32,663 nucleotides of DNA, taken from NCBI GenBank assembly GCA_029880585.1, contig JAOUOC010000008.1:1-32663 (forward strand), in the 5' to 3' direction. Source of the DNA: Gammaproteobacteria bacterium (GTDB lineage Bacteria; Pseudomonadota; Gammaproteobacteria; Enterobacterales; Kangiellaceae). The notes below the pieces were generated by a model. The model did not search any database and was not told the origin of the DNA. It worked only from the letters and a program-made list of their open reading frames with translations. Shown here one piece after another: positions 18,658-29,762 of the stretch. A program made the position numbers and the translations under genes. Every line of letters begins with the position of its first letter. The first letter of the stretch is position 1.

Positions 18658-19164
18658 TTACTCCAAAATATCAGCAACTGACTTGCCGCGTTTTGACGCT
18701 ACTGACTCCGGAGAAGCCATATCACTCAAACCGCGAATCGTTGCTCTTACAATGTTAATTGGATTGGTTGAACCAATACTTTTTGCCAGTACATTTTCGA
18801 CACCAACCACTTCAAATACTGCACGCATTGCACCACCGGCAATGATACCTGTACCTTGTGAAGCTGGCTGCATGTAAACTTTTGATGCACCATGTCTGGC
18901 TGTAATTGGATGCTGCAAGGTATGCTCATCTTTCAGATCTACCTGAATCATATTGCGACGAGCTTGTTCCATTGCTTTTTGTATAGCAGCAGGAACTTCT
19001 CTTGCTTTACCACGTCCAAAACCAACTTTTCCGTTACCATCACCAACCACTGTCAGAGCTGTAAAAGAGAAAATGCGTCCACCTTTAACTACTTTCGCAA
19101 CACGGTTGACGTTGACTAACTTTTCTACCAAGCCTTCAGCGTTGTTCGTATCTTGTCTAGCCAT
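18658..19164 (-). CDS. rpsE: 30S ribosomal protein S5
   Basis: [46 protein letters not shown]. Confidence 0.99.
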   Translation of the reverse strand: MARQDTNNAEGLVEKLVNVNRVAKVVKGGRIFSFTALTVVGDGNGKVGFGRGKAREVPAAIQKAMEQARRNMIQVDLKDEHTLQHPITARHGASKVYMQPASQGTGIIAGGAMRAVFEVVGVENVLAKSIGSTNPINIVRATIRGLSDMASPESVASKRGKSVADILE

Positions 19165-19174
19165 AATCTAACCC

Positions 19175-19522
19175 TTAAAACTGTAGACCATTTTCACGTG
19201 CAGCATCTGCCAATGCTTTAACGCGGCCATGATATTTAAAACCTGAACGGTCAAAAGCAACGTTTTTAACACCTGCTTTTGTCGCTCTTTCAGCAATCAA
19301 CTTGCCAATCTCTTTGGCTGACTCAACATTACCTGTTGATTTAGCTTTAAACCCTTTATCAAGAGTTGAAGCAGAAGCCAACACCTTGCCACCTTCAGAC
19401 GAGATGACTTGTGCATATATGTGTCGTGGCGTACGATTGACTACCAAGCGAATGGCGCCCAGCTCTTTCATTTTCATACGATTTTTTACCGCACGACGAA
19501 TTCTAGCTACTTTCTTGTTCAT
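19175..19522 (-). CDS. rplR: 50S ribosomal protein L18
   Basis: [17 protein letters not shown]... [27 protein letters not shown]. Confidence 0.99.
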   Translation of the reverse strand: MNKKVARIRRAVKNRMKMKELGAIRLVVNRTPRHIYAQVISSEGGKVLASASTLDKGFKAKSTGNVESAKEIGKLIAERATKAGVKNVAFDRSGFKYHGRVKALADAARENGLQF

Positions 19523-19531
19523 GACGCTACC

Positions 19532-20065
19532 CTATTTCTTCTTCGCTTCTTTACGACGGATGTACTCATCCACGTATTTCACACCTTTGCCTTTGTATGG
19601 CTCTGGTGGGCGATAACCTCTAATATTGGCTGCTACCTGGCCAACCAGTTGCTTATCAATGCCTTTAACAACAATTTCTGTATTTGAAGGAGTTTCAATT
19701 TGAATACCTTCTGGCACTTCATAATTAACAGGATGTGAAAACCCAAGCGTCAAGTCTAGAATATTACCTTGCGCTTTTGCTCTGTAACCAACACCAACCA
19801 ATGCCAATTTCTTTTCAAAACCATCTGTAACACCGGTAACCATATTTTGCACTAACGAGCGCATGGTTCCTGACATTGCTTTTGAACCGTCAACACCGTC
19901 TTTTGCAGAAACAGTAATAACATCTTCTGCAATATTCAAATCAACGGAGGCATGAATTTCTTGCTTCAACTCACCTTTTGAACCTTTAACAGCCAAAACC
20001 GAATCATTGAAATTAACCGTCACACCTGATGGGATACTGACCGGATTTTTTGCAATTCTTGACAT
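19532..20065 (-). CDS. rplF: 50S ribosomal protein L6
   Basis: MSRIAKNPVSIPSGVTV ... RGYRPPEPYKGKGVKYVDE. Confidence 0.99.
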   Translation of the reverse strand: MSRIAKNPVSIPSGVTVNFNDSVLAVKGSKGELKQEIHASVDLNIAEDVITVSAKDGVDGSKAMSGTMRSLVQNMVTGVTDGFEKKLALVGVGYRAKAQGNILDLTLGFSHPVNYEVPEGIQIETPSNTEIVVKGIDKQLVGQVAANIRGYRPPEPYKGKGVKYVDEYIRRKEAKKK

Positions 20066-20077
20066 CTTCCGTTCTCC

Positions 20078-20473
20078 CTATGACACAACACAGAGGACTT
20101 CACCACCGTGACCGAGTTTGCGTGCAGCAGTATCTGTCATCACACCTTTTGAGGTAGAAACAATTGCTATACCCAAACCACCAAGAACACGTGGAAGCTC
20201 ACTGGCATTTTTATAAATACGCAAACCTGGACGGCTGACACGTTTAATCATGTCAATAACCGGACGGCCTTGATGATATTTCAAGTCAATAGACAATGCT
20301 ATTTTACCGCTTTCATCAGATTTGCTATAACCTAATATAAAACCTTCATCTTTCAAAACCTCTGCAATTGCAACTTTCAGGTTTGAAGAAGGCATAATCA
20401 CTGATTTTTTGCCCGCCGACTGTCCATTACGGATGCGAGTCAACATATCAGCAACAGGATCTTGCATACTCAT
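20078..20473 (-). CDS. rpsH: 30S ribosomal protein S8
   Basis: [25 protein letters not shown] ... [22 protein letters not shown]. Confidence 0.99.
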   Translation of the reverse strand: MSMQDPVADMLTRIRNGQSAGKKSVIMPSSNLKVAIAEVLKDEGFILGYSKSDESGKIALSIDLKYHQGRPVIDMIKRVSRPGLRIYKNASELPRVLGGLGIAIVSTSKGVMTDTAARKLGHGGEVLCVVS

Positions 20474-20490
20474 TTCGATTCTCCCAACAA

Positions 20491-20796
20491 TTACCAGCTG
20501 GCTTTAACCAGACCAGGAACATTACCCTGCATGGCCTGCTCGCGTAATTTATTTCGGCATAAGCCAAATTTACGTAGATAAGCATGCGGTCTACCTGTGA
20601 TACGACAACGATTTCTTCTACGCACCGGACTTGCGTCACGTGGTAGTTTTTGCAATGCAACTTGTGCATCCCATCGCTCTTCATCACTCTTGTTGAGATC
20701 AACGATAATCGCTTTTAACGCTGCTCTTTTCTCAGCGTATTTTGCAACCGTTTTGGTACGTTTATTCTCACGTTGTACCATTGCAACTTTTGCCAT
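20491..20796 (-). CDS. rpsN: 30S ribosomal protein S14
   Basis: [43 protein letters not shown]. Confidence 0.99.
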   Translation of the reverse strand: MAKVAMVQRENKRTKTVAKYAEKRAALKAIIVDLNKSDEERWDAQVALQKLPRDASPVRRRNRCRITGRPHAYLRKFGLCRNKLREQAMQGNVPGLVKASW

Positions 20797-20806
20797 GATT
20801 TACCCC

Positions 20807-21346
20807 TTAACTTTTCAGTGGGAAGTTGAACGAGCTCAATAACTCACGTCCTTCTTCATCTGTTTTCGCTGTGGTCGTGATCGTAATATCCAGACCTCGA
20901 ATCTTGTCCACTTTATCGTAATCAATTTCAGGGAAAATGATTTGCTCTTTAACGCCCATGGAATAATTGCCACGACCGTCAAAAGATTTTGGACTTAATC
21001 CGCGGAAATCACGAATACGAGGAATTGCGATGGAAATCAATCTTTCCAAAAATTCCCACATACGCTCACCACGAAGGGTTACTTTTGCGCCAATAGGGTA
21101 ACCGTCACGAATTTTGAAGCCCGCAATTGATTTGCGCGCATTTGTGACGATAGGCTTTTGGCCCGAAATAGCCGCCAGGTCATTACAAGCATTCTCTAGA
21201 ATCTTTTTATCCCCAACAGCTTCACCGAGACCCATATTTAAGGTAATCTTTGTGATCTTTGGGACTTGCATGACTGTCTTATAGCTGAATTTTTGCATTA
21301 ATGCGTCAACTATATTTGCCTTATATGTGTCTTGCAGTTTCGCCAT
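20807..21346 (-). CDS. rplE: 50S ribosomal protein L5
   Basis: [27 protein letters not shown] ... [28 protein letters not shown]. Confidence 0.99.
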   Translation of the reverse strand: MAKLQDTYKANIVDALMQKFSYKTVMQVPKITKITLNMGLGEAVGDKKILENACNDLAAISGQKPIVTNARKSIAGFKIRDGYPIGAKVTLRGERMWEFLERLISIAIPRIRDFRGLSPKSFDGRGNYSMGVKEQIIFPEIDYDKVDKIRGLDITITTTAKTDEEGRELLSSFNFPLKS

Positions 21347-21388
21347 ATTTACACCAATTTACATTTAAATTTGACCGTAATCATTCGA

Positions 21389-21709
21389 TTACAAGTCGAT
21401 CAAATCACCGCTCGATTTAAAAATTCGAACGCGCTTTCCATCTTCCAAAACCTTGATGCCGACCCTGTCAGCCTTGCCAGTCTTTGAATTAAAAATAGCA
21501 ACATTTGAGATATCAATAGCGGCTTCTTTTTCAACGATGCCACCTTGAATATCTGCTTGCGGATTTGGTTTAACGTGCTTCTTAATCATATTTGCACCTT
21601 CAACCAAAACGCGATTCTTGTTGCGTAAAACCCTTGTGATCTTGCCTCTTTGACCGCGACTTTTACCAACGCAGACAATCACTTCATCACCAGTTCTTAA
21701 TTTTTGCAT
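21389..21709 (-). CDS. rplX: 50S ribosomal protein L24
   Basis: [29 protein letters not shown] motif. Confidence 0.98.
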   Translation of the reverse strand: MQKLRTGDEVIVCVGKSRGQRGKITRVLRNKNRVLVEGANMIKKHVKPNPQADIQGGIVEKEAAIDISNVAIFNSKTGKADRVGIKVLEDGKRVRIFKSSGDLIDL

Positions 21710-21721
21710 TTGCCAGCTCCC

Positions 21722-22090
21722 TTACAATACTTCAGGTGCCAAAGACACAATTTTCATAAACTTGTCACCACGCAATTCACGTGTAACAGGCCCAAAAATA
21801 CGAGTGCCAATTGGTTGCAAGTTGTTGTTCAGAAGAACAGCCGCATTGCCATCAAAACGGATTAACGAACCGTCAGGACGACGAACCCCTTTTTTGGTTC
21901 GGACAACAACCGCATTCATTACGTCACCCTTTTTAGCTTTACCACGCGGTATCGCTTCTTTGATGCTGACCTTAATCACGTCACCAATTCTTGCGTAACG
22001 TCTATGCGAGCCGCCAAGAACCTTAATACATTGCACTCGACGCGCGCCGCTGTTATCCGCCACATCAAGTGTTGTTTGCATCTGGATCAT
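21722..22090 (-). CDS. rplN: 50S ribosomal protein L14
   Basis: [27 protein letters not shown]. Confidence 0.99.
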   Translation of the reverse strand: MIQMQTTLDVADNSGARRVQCIKVLGGSHRRYARIGDVIKVSIKEAIPRGKAKKGDVMNAVVVRTKKGVRRPDGSLIRFDGNAAVLLNNNLQPIGTRIFGPVTRELRGDKFMKIVSLAPEVL

Positions 22091-22145
22091 TGGTTTTCTC
22101 CAATCATTCCCGACCTTTTCAATCGCTTGTTACAAAAGGTGCAGG

Positions 22146-22154
22146 AGTATATCA
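22146..22154 (-). promoter_or_regulatory. Candidate extended -10 promoter element for the spc operon (upstream of rplN)
   Basis: Minus strand TGATATACT (TGn-TATACT) in the 92-nt rpsQ-rplN gap, the position of Pspc in E. coli; no good -35. Confidence 0.4.
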
Positions 22155-22182
22155 CTATTCAATTGATTCAGCTAACTCAAAA

Positions 22183-22443
22183 TTAGTTAGCTTTTTCAAC
22201 CACCTCAACTAATTGCCAACTTTTTGTTTTGGAAAACGGTCTGCTTTCCACAACAGTGACAACATCACCTATCTGGCACGTATTTGCTTCATCGTGAGCA
22301 TGTACTTTGGTAGAACGTTTGATAAATTTCCCATAGATAGGGTGCTTTACCTGACGCTCAACCTTAACAGTGATGGTTTTATCCATCTTGTCGCTCACAA
22401 CTTTGCCGGTTAACGTACGTTTGGTCGCCTTTTGCTCACTCAT
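22183..22443 (-). CDS. rpsQ: 30S ribosomal protein S17
   Basis: [44 protein letters not shown]. Confidence 0.99.
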   Translation of the reverse strand: MSEQKATKRTLTGKVVSDKMDKTITVKVERQVKHPIYGKFIKRSTKVHAHDEANTCQIGDVVTVVESRPFSKTKSWQLVEVVEKAN

Positions 22444-22652
22444 GAGGCCACTCCTTCTGATGCTGTGCTGGCTTTCTGGTTTAGAACCGTTTTTACGCGT
22501 GCAATATTGCGTCTTACCTCTTTTAAGGTATGAGTCTGTTCTGTTTGACTTGTCGCTTTTTGCATTCGTAGATTGAACTGTTCTTTTCGTAGCTCAAGCA
22601 ATTCTGCCTGAAGCTCCTCAACACTCTTCTCTCTCAACTCTCGTGCATTCAT
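22440..22652 (-). CDS. rpmC: 50S ribosomal protein L29
   Basis: [34 protein letters not shown]; overlaps rpsQ start. Confidence 0.98.
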   Translation of the reverse strand: MNARELREKSVEELQAELLELRKEQFNLRMQKATSQTEQTHTLKEVRRNIARVKTVLNQKASTASEGVAS

Positions 22653-23059
22653 TACATTACCGTCCGCTTGACAAAAGTTGTTTTAAAAGGAAGCTTGGCA
22701 GCAGCCAGCGAAAACGCTGATCTTGCCAAATCTTCACCAATTCCTTCAACCTCGAACAACATACGTCCTGGTTGAATTTGTGCTACCCAATACTCAACAC
22801 TACCTTTACCTTTACCCATACGAACTTCCAATGGTTTTTTGGTAATTGGTTTGTCCGGGAAAACACGAATATATACTTTACCCTGACGTTTAATGTGTCT
22901 TGTCAGTGCTCGTCTGGCAGCTTCAATCTGACGCGCAGTCATACGACCACGTTCAGTTGCTTTCAGACCGAATTCGCCAAAGCTAACGTCATGGTTAACT
23001 ACACCGCGATTACGACCTGTATGCTGCTTACGAAATTTCGTTCTTTTTGGTTGTAACAT
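22652..23059 (-). CDS. rplP: 50S ribosomal protein L16
   Basis: [19 protein letters not shown] ... [19 protein letters not shown]. Confidence 0.99.
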   Translation of the reverse strand: MLQPKRTKFRKQHTGRNRGVVNHDVSFGEFGLKATERGRMTARQIEAARRALTRHIKRQGKVYIRVFPDKPITKKPLEVRMGKGKGSVEYWVAQIQPGRMLFEVEGIGEDLARSAFSLAAAKLPFKTTFVKRTVM

Positions 23060-23070
23060 GGTCTATTCCC

Positions 23071-23763
23071 CTACTTTTTCTTAGCTCGGGCAGGTTTCTT
23101 TTTGGGTTTGTCTTCAACCGCAACTTGTGGTTGATCACCAAAAACCTCACCTTTAAAAATCCAGACCTTAACACCAATAATTCCGTAAGTAGTGCTTGCT
23201 TCTGCAGTTGCATAATCAATATCAGCACGCAATGTATGTAAAGGCACGCGACCTTCACGATACCATTCAGCACGCGCAATATCAGCACCACCCAAACGAC
23301 CACTTACCTGAACCTTGATACCCTCAGCGCCAGCACGCAAAGTATTTTGAACAGCTCTCTTCATGGCTCTACGGAACATAACCCGCTTTTCCAATTGTTG
23401 AGCGATGCTGTCCGCAACCAATTGCGCGTCAAGCTCTGGCTTGCGAATCTGCTCAATATTCAATTGAGTTTGAACGCCAGCCATATCAGCAATTTTTCTA
23501 CGTAACTTTTCAATATCTTCGCCTTTTTTACCAATCACGATACCTGGTCTGGCAGTATGAATGGTAACGCGTAAAGATTTTGCAGGACGCTCAATATCAA
23601 TTTTTGAAACTGATGCTCGAGACAACTCCTTCATTAACCAGTTACGAATTTTAATGTCATTTTCCAATAAATCCGCATACTCACCGCGCTCGGCATACCA
23701 AACTGAGCTATGCTTTTTTACGATGCCTAGACGGATACCATTTGGATGTACTTTTTGACCCAT
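23071..23763 (-). CDS. rpsC: 30S ribosomal protein S3
   Basis: [26 protein letters not shown] domain [16 protein letters not shown]. Confidence 0.99.
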   Translation of the reverse strand: MGQKVHPNGIRLGIVKKHSSVWYAERGEYADLLENDIKIRNWLMKELSRASVSKIDIERPAKSLRVTIHTARPGIVIGKKGEDIEKLRRKIADMAGVQTQLNIEQIRKPELDAQLVADSIAQQLEKRVMFRRAMKRAVQNTLRAGAEGIKVQVSGRLGGADIARAEWYREGRVPLHTLRADIDYATAEASTTYGIIGVKVWIFKGEVFGDQPQVAVEDKPKKKPARAKKK

Positions 23764-23774
23764 TGATCTCTCTC

Positions 23775-24107
23775 CTAGTTATCCGATACTTTCACGGTGA
23801 TATGACAAGATCGTTTGAAAACACGATCCGCTCTGCCCTTTGCACGCGTTTTAATGCGTTTTAAAGTTGGGCCTTCATCAACAAAAATCGTTGATACTTT
23901 CAATTCATCAATATCCGCACCATCGTTGTGCTCGGCATTTGCGATAGCTGAATCAAGTAACTTCCTGATTACATACGCAGCCTTTTTATTGCTGAATTTT
24001 AAAATATTTAAAGCTTTTTCTACTGGTGCGCCACGAACCTGATCGGCAACAAGACGCGCTTTCTGTGCGGAGATACGTACATGACGCAAAACAGCTTGAG
24101 TTTCCAT
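23775..24107 (-). CDS. rplV: 50S ribosomal protein L22
   Basis: [26 protein letters not shown]; start trimmed from the ORF-track start at 24179, which would overlap rpsS. Confidence 0.97.
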   Translation of the reverse strand: METQAVLRHVRISAQKARLVADQVRGAPVEKALNILKFSNKKAAYVIRKLLDSAIANAEHNDGADIDELKVSTIFVDEGPTLKRIKTRAKGRADRVFKRSCHITVKVSDN

Positions 24108-24117
24108 CATTCCTCTC

Positions 24118-24393
24118 CTATCGCTTCGCTTTCTTGTCTGCAACATGACCTTTGTAGGTACGAGTTGGTGCAAATTCACCCAACTTGTGGCCTACCATGT
24201 CCTCATTAACCAGGACAGGTACGTGTTGACGACCATTATGAACGGCAATTGTCAGTCCAACCATCTCCGGAGAGATCATTGAACGACGTGACCAGGTTTT
24301 AATCGGCTTTCTGTTATTTGTGGCCACTGCGTCTTCCACCTTCTTTAAAAGATGCAAGTCAATAAACGGGCCTTTTTTCAATGAACGTGGCAC
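24118..24393 (-). CDS. rpsS: 30S ribosomal protein S19
   Basis: [19 protein letters not shown] ... [22 protein letters not shown]. Confidence 0.99.
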   Translation of the reverse strand: MPRSLKKGPFIDLHLLKKVEDAVATNNRKPIKTWSRRSMISPEMVGLTIAVHNGRQHVPVLVNEDMVGHKLGEFAPTRTYKGHVADKKAKR

Positions 24394-24407
24394 GATCGAT
24401 TCCTCTA

Positions 24408-25235
24408 TTATTTACGGTTTCGGCGTCTGACAATTAACTTGTCTGTACGCTTGTTACTACGAGTCTTTTTGCCCTTGGTAGGCACACCCCAAGGTGTAAC
24501 AGGGTGTCTACCACCAGAGGTACGTCCCTCACCACCACCATGTGGATGGTCGACTGGGTTCATAGCAACGCCTCGAACAGTAGGTCGAATACCACGCCAT
24601 CTTGTTGCACCGGCTTTACCCAGTGAACGTAGCATATGTTCTGCGTTACCAACTTCCCCAACTGTTGCGCGACAATCGGCCAATACCTTACGCATTTCAC
24701 CACTTCTTAAACGTAGTGTTACGTAAGCACCATCACGTGCAACCAGTTGTGCGTAAGTACCAGCACTTCTTGCCATTTGAGCACCTTTACCAGGCTTCAT
24801 TTCAATGCAATGAACTGTAGTACCTACTGGAATATTTCTCATTGGCAGAGCATTACCTGATTTAATTGGTGCATGCTCACCCGCCTGAATTTCGGCACCA
24901 GCTGAAACGCCTTTTGGTGCCAAAATATAGCGGCGCTCACCATCTGCATATAAAACCAATGCGATGTTAGCGCTTCTGTTTGGATCATATTCCAAACGCT
25001 CAACAACTCCAGGGATGTTGTCTTTATTGCGTTTAAAATCAATTATTCTGTAATGCTGCTTGTGACCACCACCAATATGACGAACTGTAATTCGACCATT
25101 ATTGTTGCGACCACCAGACTTGGACTTTTTATCCAACAAAGGCCCATAAGGAGCGCCTTTATGCAACTCAGGATTAACCACTTTGACTACAAAGCGACGA
25201 CCTGGCGATGTTGGTTTAGCTTTTAATAGAGCCAT
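24408..25235 (-). CDS. rplB: 50S ribosomal protein L2
   Basis: [21 protein letters not shown] ... [29 protein letters not shown]. Confidence 0.99.
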   Translation of the reverse strand: MALLKAKPTSPGRRFVVKVVNPELHKGAPYGPLLDKKSKSGGRNNNGRITVRHIGGGHKQHYRIIDFKRNKDNIPGVVERLEYDPNRSANIALVLYADGERRYILAPKGVSAGAEIQAGEHAPIKSGNALPMRNIPVGTTVHCIEMKPGKGAQMARSAGTYAQLVARDGAYVTLRLRSGEMRKVLADCRATVGEVGNAEHMLRSLGKAGATRWRGIRPTVRGVAMNPVDHPHGGGEGRTSGGRHPVTPWGVPTKGKKTRSNKRTDKLIVRRRNRK

Positions 25236-25251
25236 TTTCTTACCCCTTCGC

Positions 25252-25551
25252 TTACTCGGCGCCTACAAAGTCTATGTCCTGACCTTCTTGCAGTGACACG
25301 TAGGCTTTTTTCCAATTGGAGCGACGACCGGAAATCATTCCTGTTCGCTTGCTCTTACCCTTCACAACAGCTGTTCTGACATTTTCAACATTCACTTCAA
25401 ACATCATCTCAACTGCTTTTTTAATTTCACGTTTGGTAGCATCTATAGCGACTTTAAATACAAATACACCATTTTCGGCAGCCACACTGGCCTTTTCGGA
25501 AATGTGTGGTGCTAACAATACGTTATATAGCCTTTCCTGATTCATCCCCAC
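25252..25551 (-). CDS. rplW: 50S ribosomal protein L23
   Basis: [21 protein letters not shown] ... [20 protein letters not shown]. Confidence 0.98.
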   Translation of the reverse strand: MGMNQERLYNVLLAPHISEKASVAAENGVFVFKVAIDATKREIKKAVEMMFEVNVENVRTAVVKGKSKRTGMISGRRSNWKKAYVSLQEGQDIDFVGAE

Positions 25552-26159
25552 ATCTCCTCAAACTTCTTAACGGCATCGACTGTCATAATGACTTTATCAA
25601 AGGCAATCAAGCTCACCGGATCACAGCCAGCAACATCACGAACGTCAACCTTGTGTAGATTACGTGCTGCCAAATAAAGATTCTCATCAACCTCTACAGT
25701 TACAATTAATGCATCTTTAAGATTGTATTCAGCTAACTTGCTAACCAAAGCTTTTGTTTTTGGCGCGTCAACCTTGAAATCTTCAACCACCATCAATCTG
25801 CCTTGACGGATGAGTTCTGACAAAATGCTTTGCATTGCACCGCGATACATTTTGCGATTAACTTTTTGCTCGTAGTTTTGCGGTTTGGCCGCAAAAGTAA
25901 CACCACCTGTACGCCAGATTGGACTACGGATTGTACCTGCTCTTGCTCTACCTGTACCTTTTTGACGCCATGGCTTGGCACCGCCGCCTCGAACTTCACT
26001 TCGAGTCTTTTGTGCACGAGTACCTGCTCTTGCACCTGCCATATAGGCAACAACTACCTGATGAACCAGAGCTTCATTAAACTCACGACCAAAAGTTGTT
26101 TCAGAAACAGTAATTGGTGTGGCTTTTTGCTTGCCTGTAACAGCTAAATTAATTTCCAT
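25542..26159 (-). CDS. rplD: 50S ribosomal protein L4
   Basis: [44 protein letters not shown]. Confidence 0.99.
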   Translation of the reverse strand: MEINLAVTGKQKATPITVSETTFGREFNEALVHQVVVAYMAGARAGTRAQKTRSEVRGGGAKPWRQKGTGRARAGTIRSPIWRTGGVTFAAKPQNYEQKVNRKMYRGAMQSILSELIRQGRLMVVEDFKVDAPKTKALVSKLAEYNLKDALIVTVEVDENLYLAARNLHKVDVRDVAGCDPVSLIAFDKVIMTVDAVKKFEEMWG

Positions 26160-26172
26160 TCTCTAATCTCCC

Positions 26173-26805
26173 CTAAACCTTAACTGCCGGACAAACGATC
26201 ACATCGCTGCCAGCCGAGCCAGGTACGGCACCTTTAATTAGAAGAATATTGCGCTCAACATCAACACGAACAACTGATAAGTTTTGAGTTGTTACACGTT
26301 CAGCACCCATGTGGCCGGACATTTTCTTACCTTTAAAAACTCTTCCAGGTGTTTGGTTTTGGCCAATAGAACCAGGCGCTCTATGTGAAAGCGAGTTACC
26401 ATGAGTCGCATCCTGCGTTCTAAAGTTCCAACGCTTGATAGCACCGGCAAAGCCTTTACCTTTTGAAGTACCTGTCACATCAACCACCTGACCTGCTTCA
26501 AAAATATCAACTTTGATTTCGCCGCCCATTTCAAAGCCTTCCAAAGAATCGGCACGGAACTCCCATAAACCACGACCAGCTTCAATGCCGGCTTTTTTAA
26601 AGTGACCAGCTTGAGGACGATTAACTCGACTAGCCTTACGCTCACCTGCGGTTACTTGGATTGCCTGGTAGCCATCTTTTTCTTGTGTTTTCACCTGAGC
26701 AATTCGATTTGGTGTAACTTCAATTACCGTAACAGGAGTTGAGACACCGTTTTCGTCAAATACTCGGGTCATGCCACATTTGCGACCTACAATTCCGATT
26801 GTCAT
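26173..26805 (-). CDS. rplC: 50S ribosomal protein L3
   Basis: [20 protein letters not shown] ... [28 protein letters not shown]. Confidence 0.99.
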   Translation of the reverse strand: MTIGIVGRKCGMTRVFDENGVSTPVTVIEVTPNRIAQVKTQEKDGYQAIQVTAGERKASRVNRPQAGHFKKAGIEAGRGLWEFRADSLEGFEMGGEIKVDIFEAGQVVDVTGTSKGKGFAGAIKRWNFRTQDATHGNSLSHRAPGSIGQNQTPGRVFKGKKMSGHMGAERVTTQNLSVVRVDVERNILLIKGAVPGSAGSDVIVCPAVKV

Positions 26806-26938
26806 TGTAATAAACCCTCTAAATTCATTATCCAGTTTCGGATAACAGTTTTATCAAATGCTTTGTATCAAACCGACTTATTTACCATTAAGGTTCAAAG
26901 CAAAGTCAGACACACAAAAACAAACTATTCAAAACGTC

Positions 26939-27250
26939 TTATGAAAGACTGATTTGAACGTCCACACCAGCAGCCAAATCCAGTTTCATTAATGCATCCA
27001 CTGTCTTTTCTGTTGGCTCTTCAATATCTACCATACGTTTATGAGTTCTGATCTCATACTGGTCACGTGCATCTTTATTCACATGTGGTGAAATCAATAC
27101 CGTATAACGCTCTTTTCGCGTTGGTAAAGGAATCGGACCACGAACTTGTGCACCTGTGCGTTTTGCCGTATTGACAATTTCAATCGTTGATAGATCAATC
27201 AATTTATGATCAAACGACTTTAAACGTATACGGATTCGCTGCTTAGCCAT
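26939..27250 (-). CDS. rpsJ: 30S ribosomal protein S10
   Basis: [22 protein letters not shown] ... [35 protein letters not shown]; start trimmed from 27265. Confidence 0.98.
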   Translation of the reverse strand: MAKQRIRIRLKSFDHKLIDLSTIEIVNTAKRTGAQVRGPIPLPTRKERYTVLISPHVNKDARDQYEIRTHKRMVDIEEPTEKTVDALMKLDLAAGVDVQISLS

Positions 27251-27265
27251 GCAAAGAATCTCCAA

Positions 27266-27493
27266 GTTATAATCTACAAATTAAACATGCAAAAAACCCA
27301 CACACCCAATCTTCCGGGGTGTAGATTAAATTCTTTTTCGGTCAACATGAGACCGATTGTCTGAGTGTCAATCTGGACACTCATCAAGTAGTTAGCGCCT
27401 TACCTATCATGTTTCAACTACCAATTAAGGTAGTAGAAGCATCTAACTACACCACCTGAAACAAAAGCTTTAAAAGCCCATCTCGATTCAGGG
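27266..27493 (-). promoter_or_regulatory. Structured 5' leader of the S10 operon, likely attenuation/autoregulatory leader
   Basis: Several stems: GTAGTTAG/CTAACTAC (27388-27395 with 27443-27450) enclosing ACTACC/GGTAGT; TGAGTGTC/GACACTCA (27362-27383); TCGGTC/GACCGA (27338-27356); ACACCC/GGGTGT (27302-27322) followed on the minus strand by GTGGGTTTTTT. Confidence 0.7.
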
Positions 27494-27499
27494 AGCGGA

Positions 27500-27528
27500 A
27501 TTATAGTGAAAACCCAACAGGAATACAA
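27500..27528 (-). promoter_or_regulatory. Sigma70 promoter of the S10 operon
   Basis: Minus strand: TTGTAT (27528-27523), exactly 17-nt spacer, TATAAT (27505-27500), about 250 nt upstream of rpsJ. Confidence 0.8.
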
Positions 27529-27573
27529 CCAGTTTTATTAATATTTTTTCTGTGGTTTATCCTTTAAAGAAAA

Positions 27574-27588
27574 GCCGCCAGTAGCGGC
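27574..27588 (-). terminator. Likely intrinsic terminator of the DUF2891 gene
   Basis: Minus strand GCCGC-TACTG-GCGGC followed by TTTTCTTT, just after the stop codon and upstream of the S10 promoter. Confidence 0.65.
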
Positions 27589-27601
27589 ATCAAAATTGCG
27601 C

Positions 27602-28720
27602 TTATTGCGTAATACCACGCCTTGTTTGCAAATACGTCGCAAAGCTGCCAAGCCAGTGACTTCCCATATAATGAAGGTCGTTTAATACAGCATCCAAACC
27701 GGCTTTTTTATGCGCCTGTGCACTTGCCAAAATAGCAGCCTTTCTTGTGTCAGAATCAGATAATGCTGACGCAACACCTTCCAACATCCAGGCTCGGCTC
27801 AAGTTAAGACCATCAAGATGTGCCAGTTTACCATCAGCCTTATCAGTTACAGTTGCGGGAACCAGCCAATCACCCATACCATTTTCGGGGATTGAAGGTA
27901 AAAAAGATTTTAACCATCCACTATATTCTGATGCTGTCATCACTCTTCTCATTAAATCTGCTTCTGCAATGCAGGGAGACAGGAAATCCTGACCTGATGG
28001 CTCATAAGCCAACGGACAGTTTTTATCCTTAAAATAAAATTCATTTATTTTTGTCGTTAATTGCGTCTGCATTTGCTTGTGATTTGCAACATGACTCCAG
28101 TCCAATATCAATCCGAAAGCAAAAGCCGTTTGGCTATGTTCGCCAACACGAATAGGATAAGCGAGTTTCGGTAACCATGATAAAAGGTTGTTGACGATTT
28201 TATCTTCCAGCGGCTTTAAAGTGTTTAACCATTTTTTTGCCAGAGGGTCTTCCCACTCTCTTAATTCTGTCGTCAGCTGTAAAAACCAGGCTAATCCATA
28301 CGGCCTTTCAAATCCGGTTCCCGCACCTTTTCTATTAAAATACGCCAATTCGCCCTTTATATTTTGCTCGGTAAAACTTTTTGACAGTTTATTAATGATA
28401 GCTTCCCTGTCTTTTCTCTCTGGGTCTAACCTTAATAATCGAACCAGCAGCCAATGGCCATGCACTGAAGAGTGCCAGTCAAGACAACCATAAAAGGCAG
28501 GATATAACTGATGCGGCTCTTTCACCTGATTTTTATCATTCATGTAGTGCTTGATGACATTCGGATACTCATGATGAATACAGGACAAGGCCAATTCTGC
28601 AAATCGGGATTCCAACTTATTTCTGGAATAATCATTTTCTTGCGTACCATCACTTGCATTGCCTAATCCAGCCAGACTCATACTAAAAACCAGACCTGAC
28701 AATATTATGATCTTTTTCAT
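27602..28720 (-). CDS. DUF2891 family protein, predicted exported
   Basis: Signal peptide; LYPAFYGCLDWHSSVHGHWLLVRLLR, ERPYGLAWFLQL, HSQTAFAFGLILDW, SRAWMLEGVAS match the DUF2891 family pattern. Confidence 0.85.
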   Translation of the reverse strand: MKKIIILSGLVFSMSLAGLGNASDGTQENDYSRNKLESRFAELALSCIHHEYPNVIKHYMNDKNQVKEPHQLYPAFYGCLDWHSSVHGHWLLVRLLRLDPERKDREAIINKLSKSFTEQNIKGELAYFNRKGAGTGFERPYGLAWFLQLTTELREWEDPLAKKWLNTLKPLEDKIVNNLLSWLPKLAYPIRVGEHSQTAFAFGLILDWSHVANHKQMQTQLTTKINEFYFKDKNCPLAYEPSGQDFLSPCIAEADLMRRVMTASEYSGWLKSFLPSIPENGMGDWLVPATVTDKADGKLAHLDGLNLSRAWMLEGVASALSDSDTRKAAILASAQAHKKAGLDAVLNDLHYMGSHWLGSFATYLQTRRGITQ

Positions 28721-28913
28721 GTTGCACCTGCTTTGACGACTTAATAGGGAATGACAATGTAATCAATAAATCTGAAAGTTACAAGACAATAAAGCTATAT
28801 ACTTTGATATCAACTTTATGATTCTACAAGTTTAATAATTATTTGAACCAAGCTGCTGAAATACTCATTTAAATCTTGTAAACTGCATTCAATCTTAATA
28901 CAAGGATATTAAA

Positions 28914-29678
28914 ATGGAAGTCGTTAACAAAACCATTGTAATTACTGGTGCAGCCCAAGGTTTGGGACTTGCTATGGCGAAAAGTCTGGCCGGGCAAAAA
29001 GCAAAATTGGCACTGGTTGATATCAATAAAGATCGCTTGCAACAGGCAAAATCTGAATGCCTTGACGTTGGTGCGACTGCAGTTGAAACTTATCAAGTAG
29101 ATGTTTCAAAAGAAGATCAGGTTGTTAAACTGTTTGATCAGGTTCAAGCTGCTTTTGGCGCTGTCAATGGACTAATCAATAATGCTGGTATTATTCGTGA
29201 TGGCATGTTGGTTAAAGCCAAAGATGGTAAAATTACTGAAAAGCTTTCTCTGGAAAAATGGCAGCAGGTTGTTGATGTTAATCTTACAGGTGTTTTTTTA
29301 TGCGCCAGAGAAGCGGCTGAAAAAATGATCCTCAGTAAGTCAGAAGGCGTTATTATCAATCTGTCCAGCATCAGTCGTGCCGGTAACTTTGGCCAAACAA
29401 ACTATACTGCCAGTAAGGCAGGCGTTGCAGCCATGACAGTTAGCTGGGCAAAAGAGTTAGCCAGACATAATATACGTGTTTGCGCCATTGCGCCGGGCTT
29501 TATTGCCACAGAAATGACTGCCAGTATGCCAGAAGAAGCAATAAAAAGAGTTGCTCAACATGTTCCATTGCAACGTATTGGACAGCCGGAAGAAATTGCA
29601 CAAACTGTTGATTTTATATTTGCCAATGATTATCTCACTGGCAGAGTGATAGAAATTGATGGTGGCGCGAGGATTTAA
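28914..29678 (+). CDS. SDR family oxidoreductase (FabG-like)
   Basis: ITGAAQGLGLAMA, LINNAGII, YTASKAGVAAMT (YxxxK), GFIATEMT, VIEIDGGARI. Confidence 0.92.
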   Translation: MEVVNKTIVITGAAQGLGLAMAKSLAGQKAKLALVDINKDRLQQAKSECLDVGATAVETYQVDVSKEDQVVKLFDQVQAAFGAVNGLINNAGIIRDGMLVKAKDGKITEKLSLEKWQQVVDVNLTGVFLCAREAAEKMILSKSEGVIINLSSISRAGNFGQTNYTASKAGVAAMTVSWAKELARHNIRVCAIAPGFIATEMTASMPEEAIKRVAQHVPLQRIGQPEEIAQTVDFIFANDYLTGRVIEIDGGARI

Positions 29679-29703
29679 TAGTTCTCTAACCTTGTTTCAA
29701 AAA

Positions 29704-29735
29704 AAGAGCCTTAATCTTGAATAGATAAGGCTCTT
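29704..29735. terminator. Bidirectional rho-independent terminator between convergent genes
   Basis: AAGAGCCTTA (29704-29713) / TAAGGCTCTT (29726-29735), perfect 10-bp arms; minus strand reads GGCTCTTTTTTTG. Confidence 0.87.
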
Positions 29736-29762
29736 ATTAGATTGCTATTACGTGATTTTAGA

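Noticed and set aside
23028-23303. Alternate-frame minus ORFs inside rpsC, rplB, rplD, secY, rpoA (e.g. 23028-23303, 24839-25042, 25793-26053, 17173-17409, 14246-14488)
   Set aside because: Out of frame within certain coding genes; low-complexity translations with no family resemblance.
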